Origin: an uncultured Micrococcaceae bacterium
GTDB taxonomy: Bacteria; Actinomycetota; Actinomycetes; Actinomycetales; Micrococcaceae
Direction of reading: 5' to 3'
DNA: 12,313 bases
Assembly: GCA_937896705.1 (NCBI GenBank)
Contig: CALBOC010000356.1
Location: forward strand, 1 to 12,313
Positions 6,545 through 12,313 of this stretch are shown piece after piece. Each line of letters begins with the position of its first letter. Within the stretch, counting starts at the first letter, position 1. Both the position numbers and the translations under genes were made by a program. The notes under the pieces are model-generated. The model worked only from the letters and a program-made list of their open reading frames with translations, had not been told where the DNA came from and made no database searches.

Positions 6545-7291
6545 GTGAGTTATCTCGATGCGTTATCAATGCATGGGCCCCGACTGTGGGAAGGGTTTTT
6601 ACTCACCATTCAGCTGACCCTGATTAGCGGGCTGTTGGCGTTCGTCGTGGCAGTGGTACTTGGCCTCATGGCTGGCAGCACCAAGAAGATCGCCCGCATC
6701 CCCGCTCGGATTATTATCGAATTTTTCCGTGGCACCTCGCTGCTCGTGCAACTGATGTGGCTGTTCTACGTCCTCCCGCTGTTTGGACCAAGCCTGGGAG
6801 CGATGAGCGTGGCGATCTTTGCGCTCACACTCAACTACGGCGCCTACGGTGCTGAAGCAGTTCGCGCGTCGCTGACCTCCGTGCCCCAAGGCCAATGGGA
6901 AGCCACCGTGGCGCTATCGATGTCATGGCCGCACAAAATCCGGCGAGTGATCTTTCCCCAAGCATGGGCCCTTATGCTGCCGTCGCTCACCAATCTTTGG
7001 GTGCACCTGCTCAAGGGGAGTTCCATCGTGTACATCATCGGCATGAGCGAGTTCACCTTCGAACTGCTGCAACTGCGTCGCACCACCGACTGGTTCTTCG
7101 CTCTAGCCGTTGTCGGGCTCCTCGTGTATTTCTTGATCGCTCTGGTCCTGACGCAACTGATGCGCTTATTAGAAGCCCGCGCCAAACACAAACTTGGGTT
7201 GGGTCCCAGCCTCAAGGAAGTTCTCTCGCCGGTACCCAAGGCACAGCAGACCCCCGATGAGCCGACTCCCGCAGCCGGAGGTGTCCGATGA
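6545..7291 (+). CDS. ehuC: Ectoine/hydroxyectoine ABC transporter permease EhuC
   Basis: One of two different permease subunits of the importer, in the cytoplasmic membrane. The 248-residue protein starts at GTG with GGAAGG at 6530-6535. It shows the HisM/GlnP pattern: first span in GFLLTIQLTLISGLLAFVVAVVLGL, then EFFRGTSLLVQLMWLFYVLP, and an EAA loop around residues 103-140 (EAVRASLTSVPQGQWEATVALSM ... IFPQAWALMLPSL). The sequence resembles the EhuC subgroup more than general amino-acid permeases, mainly through the YLDALSMHGPRLWEGFLLTIQ start and the RRTTDWFF segment. A Pro-rich cytoplasmic tail ends the protein. The stop overlaps ehuD as ATGA, so the two are translationally coupled. Confidence 0.8.
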   Translation: MSYLDALSMHGPRLWEGFLLTIQLTLISGLLAFVVAVVLGLMAGSTKKIARIPARIIIEFFRGTSLLVQLMWLFYVLPLFGPSLGAMSVAIFALTLNYGAYGAEAVRASLTSVPQGQWEATVALSMSWPHKIRRVIFPQAWALMLPSLTNLWVHLLKGSSIVYIIGMSEFTFELLQLRRTTDWFFALAVVGLLVYFLIALVLTQLMRLLEARAKHKLGLGPSLKEVLSPVPKAQQTPDEPTPAAGGVR

Positions 7292-8007
7292 GTGCTTTTC
7301 TGTCACTAGTCGCAGGTCTCTCGGCGACCGTAGACGCCCCCGACATCGACGACACCACCAGTTTTTGGCGCTGGGACTTCGCTTGGGAAGTCCTGCCCAC
7401 GATGCTCAGCTCTTTTCTTCAGGTCACCTTGCTGGTCACCGTGGTCGGCACCATCATTGCCGCCGCCCTCGGGCTGGTGATCGCGATTATGATTCGGCTG
7501 TTGCCTCGCCCGCTGGCCTGGCTCGTCGAATGGGTCGCGAACTTCATCCGAATGACACCCATCGTCGTGCAGCTGCTCATCGTGTTCTATGGCTTCGTGT
7601 GGATGGACCCGATGACTATCGCCCTGATTGTCTACGGCGTGCACTATTCGACCTATATGTCTGAGGTGTATCGCGCCGGTATCGATTCGGTCCCCCGCGG
7701 CCAATGGGAAGCATCCACGGCACTGTCGATGTCTCCGCGACGCACTTGGCGCCGCGTCATCATTCCGCAAGCGCTGCGATCAACGGTCCCCTCATTGGGC
7801 AACTATGCGATCTCAATGTTCAAGGACACCCCGTTCCTCATTGCGATTTCGGTGATGGAAATGGTCACCACGGCCCTAGAGATCGGTGGCTTTACGTATC
7901 GCTATATTGAAACCATCACTATCGCCGGCATCATTTTCTTAGTCGCCAGCTATTTCACAGCCGTGCTCGTCAACCGATTGGAGAAACGTCTTGCCTACGC
8001 CCACTGA
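7288..8007 (+). CDS. ehuD: Ectoine/hydroxyectoine ABC transporter permease EhuD
   Basis: The second permease subunit, expected to pair with EhuC. Its 239 residues start at the ATG overlapping the ehuC stop. After a short region it has WRWDFAWEVLPTMLSSFLQVTLLVT, a beginning characteristic of EhuD-type subunits, then NFIRMTPIVVQLLIVFYGF and the EAA loop VYRAGIDSVPRGQWEASTALSMSPRRTWRRVIIPQAL at roughly 128-165 (only key residues EVYRAG, GQWEAS and PQAL matter here). The last span is near 207-232. The 3' end overlaps ehuA by 17 bases. The two permeases share the FRGT/IRMT and GQWEA motifs and descend from a common ancestor. Confidence 0.8.
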   Translation: MSAFLSLVAGLSATVDAPDIDDTTSFWRWDFAWEVLPTMLSSFLQVTLLVTVVGTIIAAALGLVIAIMIRLLPRPLAWLVEWVANFIRMTPIVVQLLIVFYGFVWMDPMTIALIVYGVHYSTYMSEVYRAGIDSVPRGQWEASTALSMSPRRTWRRVIIPQALRSTVPSLGNYAISMFKDTPFLIAISVMEMVTTALEIGGFTYRYIETITIAGIIFLVASYFTAVLVNRLEKRLAYAH

Positions 8008-8794
8008 TTCCGACACCAGCACTCAACCGGTCATCGAATTCAAAGATGTTGAAAAACGCTTTGGTGATAAGACCGTGCTGAAGGATCTGAACTTCTCGGT
8101 TGAACGAGGCGAACGGGTCACACTCATTGGGCCATCTGGTTCTGGCAAAACGACGATCCTTCGCCTGGCTATGACCCTGGAACATCTGACCGACGGATAC
8201 ATCTTCATCAACGGGGAACCGTTAGTCTATGAGCAGCGCGATGGCAAACGGGTGCCGGTATCCAGCCGTGAACAAAAGCGGTTACGCACCCGCATCGGGA
8301 TGGTGTTCCAACAGTTCAACTTATTCCCCAATATGACGGTCATGGAGAACATTGTCGAAGCGCCGATTCATGTTCTGGGTCTCAAGAAGGACCAGGCCCG
8401 CACACGAGCACACGAATTACTCGAAAAGGTCGGACTCCCGGAAAAAGCCGACGCCCACCCATCCGAACTTTCAGGCGGCCAACAGCAGCGCGTCGCGATT
8501 GCTCGAGCGTTAGCCATGGATCCGCAAATTCTCTTGCTCGATGAGGTGACCTCGGCTTTAGACCCGGAGGTGGTGGTCGATGTGCTCGAGGTGCTGCGCA
8601 ATGTTGCCGCCAATACGGATATGACCATGTTGATTGTCACCCACGAAATGAGCTTCGCCCGCGACGTGTCGCATCGAGTGATGATGTTCGATGGTGGCAA
8701 AGTCGTCGAGTCAGCTGACCCCGACACAATCTTTACTAATCCCAGCCAAGAACGTACAAAGAAATTCTTATCCGCAGTACTGCGGGACAGCTAA
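7991..8794 (+). CDS. ehuA: Ectoine/hydroxyectoine ABC transporter ATP-binding protein
   Basis: The ATPase of the importer, 267 residues. Motifs: Walker A GPSGSGKTT (47-55), Q-loop Gln107 in GMVFQQFNLFPN, signature LSGGQ (160-164), Walker B ILLLDE (180-185), D-loop SALD and switch His218. Ordinary GlnQ/HisP proteins are about 240-255 residues; this one has an insert before the Q-loop (about 78-98, EQRDGKRVPVSSREQ) and an ERTKKFL tail, both features of the EhuA subgroup, and keeps ILRLAMTLEHL after Walker A. The start is a TTG inside the end of ehuD with GGAGAA at 7980-7985, five bases before it; no better start fits. This is the strongest evidence for the ectoine assignment. Confidence 0.85.
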   Translation: MPTPTDSDTSTQPVIEFKDVEKRFGDKTVLKDLNFSVERGERVTLIGPSGSGKTTILRLAMTLEHLTDGYIFINGEPLVYEQRDGKRVPVSSREQKRLRTRIGMVFQQFNLFPNMTVMENIVEAPIHVLGLKKDQARTRAHELLEKVGLPEKADAHPSELSGGQQQRVAIARALAMDPQILLLDEVTSALDPEVVVDVLEVLRNVAANTDMTMLIVTHEMSFARDVSHRVMMFDGGKVVESADPDTIFTNPSQERTKKFLSAVLRDS

Positions 8795-8811
8795 GCTCTC
8801 GTGTCCCGCAG
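8780..8811 (+). terminator. Hairpin at the end of the ehu operon
   Basis: CTGCGGGACA (8780-8789) and TGTCCCGCAG (8802-8811) form a perfect ten-pair stem with a 12-base loop that contains the ehuA stop codon. No U tract follows on either strand. It sits between the convergent ehuA and ykvI genes and could act weakly in both directions. Confidence 0.55.
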
Positions 8812-8834
8812 CGCCGCTGATCTTTCGAAGGTGA

Positions 8835-10013
8835 TTATTCAAAGCGGGTGGCACCTGATGACGTGGCAGCCTCTTCCGCTGACTGGCCTAGACGCCGCCG
8901 GGCGACAGCACGCCAGATGGTCACCACGATCATAATGCCCAACAGCACCGCACCCACGTACCCGTTGAGTACATAGACAATGTTGACCATCTCATCGAAT
9001 GGTAACCACAGCCCAATGATCGTACCCACCAGCGCTAATGCGACAGTCAAGTATTTATAGCGACTGGTGCCGTCGGGGTAGACCCGTGATGACACGGTCC
9101 ATAGCAACGGGATGGCCGTCGTGTAAATCCCCGCCAGGATCATCAATGAAATCAGGGACGCCACAAACGGCGCGATGTCACTGGCCAGCACCAGCATGGG
9201 GATCTGCATCCCGGCCACGCGTTCGATATTGGCCAGTAAGCCCAGCCCTACCACGATACAAGCCAACGAGAAGATCACTCCGCCCCAAAGGCCACCGGCC
9301 CGAGCTTCGCGCTGCGTCGGGACCGTCTTGCCAAGGGCCGTGAGAAATGCTGCCAGCCACAACATGCAGAATCCCACATAGCTGAGACCCGCAATGATCC
9401 AATGATTCGATGCTTGCTGAACATCCAGGTCACCGACAATGTTGTGACCTGCCAGGAGCCCGGTATCCGCGTTAATAATTCCCACAATGCCCAGCCCAAT
9501 CGCGATCACCACGATGATCGGGCCGATCTTCCCAATAACGTCCACCAACGAGTTGAGCCCGAAGAGCACGGTGATCACCACAAGGGTTGTCAGGCCAAAC
9601 CCACCGACCCAAGTTGGGAGGTTGTAGTGTTCCTCAAAGACCGCGCCCGCGCCAGCAACCATGACGGTAAAAGATAAAAACACGAAGAGTATGGAGAAGT
9701 AGTCGAAGAATTTGCCACCGTATTTTCCCGCATAATATTCAAAAATACGCGATGGCTTATCGAACTGTTCCCGCTGGCCTACCGCGAGAAACTGGATCGA
9801 CACAAAACTTATGAGCACTAATACGATCGCCCCGGTCCCGAACACGCCCCAAAAACCGTATGAGGCGTAGTACTGCATAATCTCTTGACCGGTGGCGAAA
9901 CCAGACCCGATGAGAAAGGCCATAATGGCTCCGGCGTACGTGAGTATTCTGAGAACGCTGGATCGTTCAGTCGAAAACAAGTGCGTTTTCTTTTGTCGTC
10001 GTATTGCTGCCAC
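8835..10013 (-). CDS. YkvI-family membrane protein (uncharacterised putative transporter)
   Basis: About 392 residues and roughly ten hydrophobic spans; the family (COG3949, B. subtilis YkvI) is related to the APC/LeuT-fold transporters, but no substrate is established. The clearest signature is AGAIMAFLIGSGFATGQEIMQYY at about 28-50, key residues GSGFATGQE (36-44), a broken-helix glycine-rich first span expected to line the substrate site. Later spans include FLSFTVMVAGAGAVFEEH and ILAGIYTTAIPLLWTVSSRVYP. The C-terminus is an Arg-rich then Ala/Ser-rich cytoplasmic tail. The frame is open as far as 10145, but a promoter lies at 10089-10117, so the protein must start later; GTG at 10013 is my choice, with ATG at 10067 and TTG at 9980 possible. 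Its ribosome binding site is weak. Convergent with ehuA. Confidence 0.8.
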   Translation of the reverse strand: MAAIRRQKKTHLFSTERSSVLRILTYAGAIMAFLIGSGFATGQEIMQYYASYGFWGVFGTGAIVLVLISFVSIQFLAVGQREQFDKPSRIFEYYAGKYGGKFFDYFSILFVFLSFTVMVAGAGAVFEEHYNLPTWVGGFGLTTLVVITVLFGLNSLVDVIGKIGPIIVVIAIGLGIVGIINADTGLLAGHNIVGDLDVQQASNHWIIAGLSYVGFCMLWLAAFLTALGKTVPTQREARAGGLWGGVIFSLACIVVGLGLLANIERVAGMQIPMLVLASDIAPFVASLISLMILAGIYTTAIPLLWTVSSRVYPDGTSRYKYLTVALALVGTIIGLWLPFDEMVNIVYVLNGYVGAVLLGIMIVVTIWRAVARRRLGQSAEEAATSSGATRFE

Positions 10014-10045
10014 GGTGTCTGCTTTCGAAAGTTGCGAGTGATGCC

Positions 10046-10078
10046 TGATATATCTCAATTCGAGCATGAGGTATATCA
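10046..10078 (-). promoter_or_regulatory. Dyad operator candidate downstream of the ykvI promoter
   Basis: TGATATATCTCA (10046-10057) and TGAGGTATATCA (10067-10078) match as an inverted repeat at 11 of 12 positions with a 9-base spacer. It begins a few bases after the predicted transcription start of ykvI, the classic place for a repressor. The AT-rich arms and length (33 bases overall) suit a dimeric winged-helix regulator. The protein is unknown. Confidence 0.5.
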
Positions 10079-10088
10079 CTACATGATA

Positions 10089-10117
10089 AGCATAGAAGCA
10101 CCACCTGTGAGGGTCAA
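10089..10117 (-). promoter_or_regulatory. Promoter for the ykvI-family gene
   Basis: On the minus strand, TTGACC (10117-10112) and TATGCT (10094-10089) are spaced exactly 17 bases. This is the best housekeeping-type promoter in the region; transcription would start near 10082. It rules out the longest reading of the downstream frame. Confidence 0.65.
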
Positions 10118-10236
10118 CACCTTTAAGGCGAAGGCGTGGGTGCATCTCGCACCAAACGCGATCATTTCCGGCCAGGTATTAGGCGCGCAGCAGGGGTGTC
10201 ATCGGTCATCGTGTCGCGTTAGGCTAGACCCGATGT

Positions 10237-10250
10237 TTACCGTACGGTAA
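10237..10250. promoter_or_regulatory. Perfect 14-bp palindrome upstream of the GNAT gene
   Basis: TTACCGTACGGTAA is fully self-complementary with no spacer and ends 28 bases before the GNAT start. Compact palindromes of this kind are typical of TetR-family operators. No TetR gene is in the window. It could also matter for a divergent promoter, but the ykvI promoter is 120 bases away. Confidence 0.5.
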
Positions 10251-10278
10251 CAATTTCCAGTTTGTAGCGGAGGCGAAG

Positions 10279-11040
10279 GTGTCTAAGCACGACTTGAATT
10301 CTCCTGGTTTATCAAGTGCAAATCAGCGCATCGTCTTATCAGCCTGGGCCCGATCGCTCGAGATGGATGCCGCAAGCTTCCATGTGGCCAACGAGGAAAT
10401 CACGAGCCGGAGGCGCTTTGAAATCCCTGCAGACCCAACGCTAGAAGAGTGGGATTCTCAGACTGCGACATTCATTCAGCTGTTTAATATTTCAATGCTC
10501 TATGGACCGCACTGGTTTCTTGATGCAGCCCGAGATATTGATGATGAGGTGCTTGGCTTAGAGTCCACGATGCTGCGTCTCGGATATCCGGCCGGGGCTC
10601 GATCGCTCGGCGAAGAAGTACTCTATTACGCCGAGGACATCCCGTTCTATGACGATGCTCGCCTCAATGTCACGTCGCAAAGCAGCGATGTTCGGCGGCT
10701 CGAGGCCGCGTGTCCCCCGGATGACACGATCTCCATGCCGTTGGATGCACTCGATCATTTCTTTACGATCGCAGCCTTCGGGCACGGGGCTGAGCCCATC
10801 GCGGGGGCGGGCTATGACGTATTTTCTGACACGGTGGGCCAACTCATGGTCTTGGTATCGGCAGCACAACGTGGCAAAGGGTACGGGACGTTTATGCTGG
10901 CCCGGGCGGCCGAAGAATGCATGTTCGACGGACTCCTACCGCAATTCGTCACCCAGGTTGGGTCCGAAATCGGCGAGAAGATGGCCAACGACGTCGGCTT
11001 CCTACTGTCCGGCTACCGAACCAGCATTACGTTCGACTAA
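10279..11040 (+). CDS. GNAT-family N-acetyltransferase
   Basis: A 253-residue protein whose C-terminal third (about 165-253) is a GNAT acetyl-CoA-binding fold: GAGYDVF, LMVLVSAAQRGKGYG with the R-G-K-G-Y-G pyrophosphate loop at 198-203, an ARAAEECMFDGL helix and a last strand QFVTQVGSEIGEKMANDVGF with the typical final helix. The first 160 residues are acidic and largely helical with no motif that I recognise, probably a substrate-binding domain; the whole thing resembles FR47-like or two-domain GNATs. The acceptor substrate cannot be predicted. The GTG start has an excellent GGAGG at 10269-10273. The stop overlaps that of the convergent ygfZ gene. A palindrome at 10237-10250 may control it. 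Confidence 0.75.
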   Translation: MSKHDLNSPGLSSANQRIVLSAWARSLEMDAASFHVANEEITSRRRFEIPADPTLEEWDSQTATFIQLFNISMLYGPHWFLDAARDIDDEVLGLESTMLRLGYPAGARSLGEEVLYYAEDIPFYDDARLNVTSQSSDVRRLEAACPPDDTISMPLDALDHFFTIAAFGHGAEPIAGAGYDVFSDTVGQLMVLVSAAQRGKGYGTFMLARAAEECMFDGLLPQFVTQVGSEIGEKMANDVGFLLSGYRTSITFD

Positions 11041-12236
11041 CGGCGTCGCAGGTTGGTAAGCCCCTGAACTCGACCAACGACTTTTCCTGCCCCGGGAGGG
11101 GTCAGAATCTGTTGGGTTGCAGCAGTGAAGTTCGGTTCCTGATCTGCTTCGGCATCTTCAGGTGGCATTTCCCGAATGATCAGTTCTGCCTCGGGGTCGG
11201 TGTTACGACGAATCATCGCCGTTCCGACCGCGCCCATCTCGTGGTGCATACCCACAGACTTCAATGTGCCGATGGACCTAGCCGAAGCCATGGCTGCCTG
11301 ATCGTCACCTTCTGGACGCACGATAATGTCGGCACCGACTTCTGGCACACCGTGAACCGAGCCGTCGATGAGCAGTCCGACCAACCGCCGTGGTGGGTGG
11401 CCAAGATTGTGCACACGTGCGACGGTCTCTTGGCCTTTGTAGCACCCCTTTTCCAGATGCACAGCGGTCCGTAGCCAGTCCAATTCATGCGGAATCGATC
11501 GTTCATCGGTATCAAACAGCTGACGAGGCCGACCGGCAGCAATGCGTAGTGCTTCCGAGGCCATCGTGCCCGCTAAGCGGAAACCGTCTGGCAAATTCTG
11601 GACGGTCTCTACTAAGGTCTCGGCCGCTACGATGTAAAGGCGCCAGCGGTAATCTTCTTCAACTGCCGGATGATCATCCGGCGTGTCTGTGTAGGCGTAT
11701 CCACCGGGAGAAACACCGGGCCATGGGTCAAGCCACATCGGTGCTTCAATGCCTGGGACTTCGTCGGTAGCACCGAGAAGCGCCAACTCGCCGGTGCGGT
11801 CAGCAACTTCTACCCGGGCAGCAAACTGCATCCGCGTCAACCAGTCCAGCAGTGAGGCGTTCATGGTCGGCTCTGTGATGAGATACGCAGTTTCCCCATC
11901 GTCATGGATTTTCGCCGCGATTTCGATGCGACCTTTTAAATCCAAGAAGAGGGCTTCGGTATTAATCGGTGACGCCATGCCCTGCAGCTGTTGGGTCGTC
12001 AGGGTTTGAAGCAATGAGAGCCGATCGGACCCGGTAATGGTGACAATACCGTAGTGCGACAGATCGACGACGGCCTGGCCGTTGGCCAGTGCGCGTTGTT
12101 CTTGAGCGGGTTGACCGTAGTGGCCGGCAACGTATCGGTCAACCGAATCTGCTGCCACCGCTCCGTGTATTGCGTTTGGACCGCTGAGCAGCGGTGAAGT
12201 GGTGGGCGTGTATTCGATATGTGTGACGTCAAGCAT
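11037..12236 (-). CDS. ygfZ: YgfZ/GcvT-type folate-binding protein (iron-sulfur cluster maintenance)
   Basis: Members of this family bind tetrahydrofolate and help repair or assemble Fe-S clusters in certain enzymes, such as MiaB; they are cousins of glycine-cleavage T protein without its known catalytic role. The diagnostic motif K-G-C-Y-K-G-Q-E is at 263-270, with Cys265 the conserved cysteine. The N-terminal part carries GRIEIAAKIHDD and LTTQQLQG typical of the fold, and the end, GAGKVVGRVQGLTNLRRR, is a basic tail. At 399 residues it is longer than E. coli YgfZ (about 326), as is common in actinobacteria. ATG at 12236 has no strong ribosome binding site, and the upstream gene ends 5 bases earlier, so translation may be coupled. 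Stop codons of this gene and the GNAT gene overlap. Confidence 0.9.
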   Translation of the reverse strand: MLDVTHIEYTPTTSPLLSGPNAIHGAVAADSVDRYVAGHYGQPAQEQRALANGQAVVDLSHYGIVTITGSDRLSLLQTLTTQQLQGMASPINTEALFLDLKGRIEIAAKIHDDGETAYLITEPTMNASLLDWLTRMQFAARVEVADRTGELALLGATDEVPGIEAPMWLDPWPGVSPGGYAYTDTPDDHPAVEEDYRWRLYIVAAETLVETVQNLPDGFRLAGTMASEALRIAAGRPRQLFDTDERSIPHELDWLRTAVHLEKGCYKGQETVARVHNLGHPPRRLVGLLIDGSVHGVPEVGADIIVRPEGDDQAAMASARSIGTLKSVGMHHEMGAVGTAMIRRNTDPEAELIIREMPPEDAEADQEPNFTAATQQILTPPGAGKVVGRVQGLTNLRRR

Positions 12237-12241
12237 AAAAC

Positions 12242-12313
12242 TCAGGTTTCGTGTTTGCCCGGCAGGTGTGGTTTGCCAGGCGGGAGGCGGCCATCATTTT
12301 CAGATGGCATTTT
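12242..12313 (-). CDS. C-terminal end of an unidentified protein (partial)
   Basis: Read on the minus strand from the window edge, one frame stays open for 23 codons and ends in TGA at 12244-12242, five bases before ygfZ. The residues are rich in Pro, Gly, Lys and His (for example LPPGKPHLPGKHE), like a disordered C-terminal tail. The spacing suggests it is the gene upstream of ygfZ in the same operon. In many actinobacteria that place is taken by a nitrobindin-like FABP-family protein, but nothing in these residues confirms it. A start codon (ATG at 12310-12308) also exists in this frame, but a 22-residue gene is less likely. Confidence 0.4.
   Translation of the reverse strand, partial: KMPSENDGRLPPGKPHLPGKHET

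Noticed and set aside
10014..10145. 44 extra N-terminal residues for the YkvI-family protein
   Set aside because: The stretch includes the -35 and -10 of the gene's own promoter and a dyad, and the family does not have this extension.
1..12313. Mobile element, CRISPR, phage, toxin-antitoxin or defence system
   Set aside because: No transposase, integrase, direct-repeat array, terminal repeats or defence motifs were seen; all main genes are housekeeping or transport genes.

Overview
The window reads as ordinary actinobacterial chromosome, most likely from a member of the Micrococcales (Micrococcaceae-like). The basis is moderately GC-rich DNA with GC-biased third codon positions, frequent GTG and TTG starts, the tRNA-Trp/secE/nusG cluster divergent from an aspartate aminotransferase, an aspartate 1-decarboxylase, and a stand-alone HTH-TOBE regulator heading modABC. 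An ectoine-type uptake system with a very acidic binding lipoprotein suggests a salt-tolerant organism. Genus cannot be settled from the sequence alone.

Layout. Positions 1-560, minus strand: the first codons of nusG, secE and tRNA-Trp, with a promoter at 532-560 and a leader that can fold into two mutually exclusive hairpins. Positions 706-1911, plus strand: a class I aminotransferase (aspartate type). Positions 1941-4690, plus strand: a molybdate operon, with an HTH-TOBE regulator, modA, modB and modC tightly packed or overlapping, preceded by a perfect 15-bp inverted repeat that brackets the putative -10 element and start codon. Positions 4708-5260: a single-gene unit, panD, with its own promoter and a modest terminator. 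Positions 5403-8811, plus strand: an ABC importer in the order binding lipoprotein, permease, permease, ATPase, best matched to ehuBCDA for ectoine/hydroxyectoine, with a strong hairpin between ehuB and ehuC and a hairpin at the end. Positions 8835-10117, minus strand: a YkvI-family membrane protein with a well-formed promoter and a 12-bp dyad just downstream of it. Positions 10237-11040, plus strand: a GNAT acetyltransferase preceded by a perfect 14-bp palindrome. Positions 11037-12313, minus strand: a YgfZ-type folate-binding protein whose stop codon overlaps that of the GNAT gene, preceded by the last codons of another gene cut by the window edge.

How the genes work together. ModABC imports molybdate for molybdenum-cofactor enzymes; the first gene of the operon probably senses the oxyanion through its TOBE domain and represses its own promoter. 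EhuBCDA would bring in compatible solutes under osmotic stress; no ectoine-degradation (eut) genes are present here, so osmoprotection is more likely than catabolism, although such genes could lie elsewhere. AspC can supply aspartate, the substrate of PanD for beta-alanine and coenzyme A synthesis, but nothing shows that they are co-regulated. SecE and NusG are core secretion and transcription factors. YgfZ supports iron-sulfur enzymes.

I found no mobile element, CRISPR array, phage gene, toxin-antitoxin pair or defence cassette. The parts most worth a second look are regulatory: the molybdate operator over the start codon, the tRNA-Trp leader, the ehuB-ehuC hairpin, and the two unassigned palindromes in the ykvI/GNAT divergent region.
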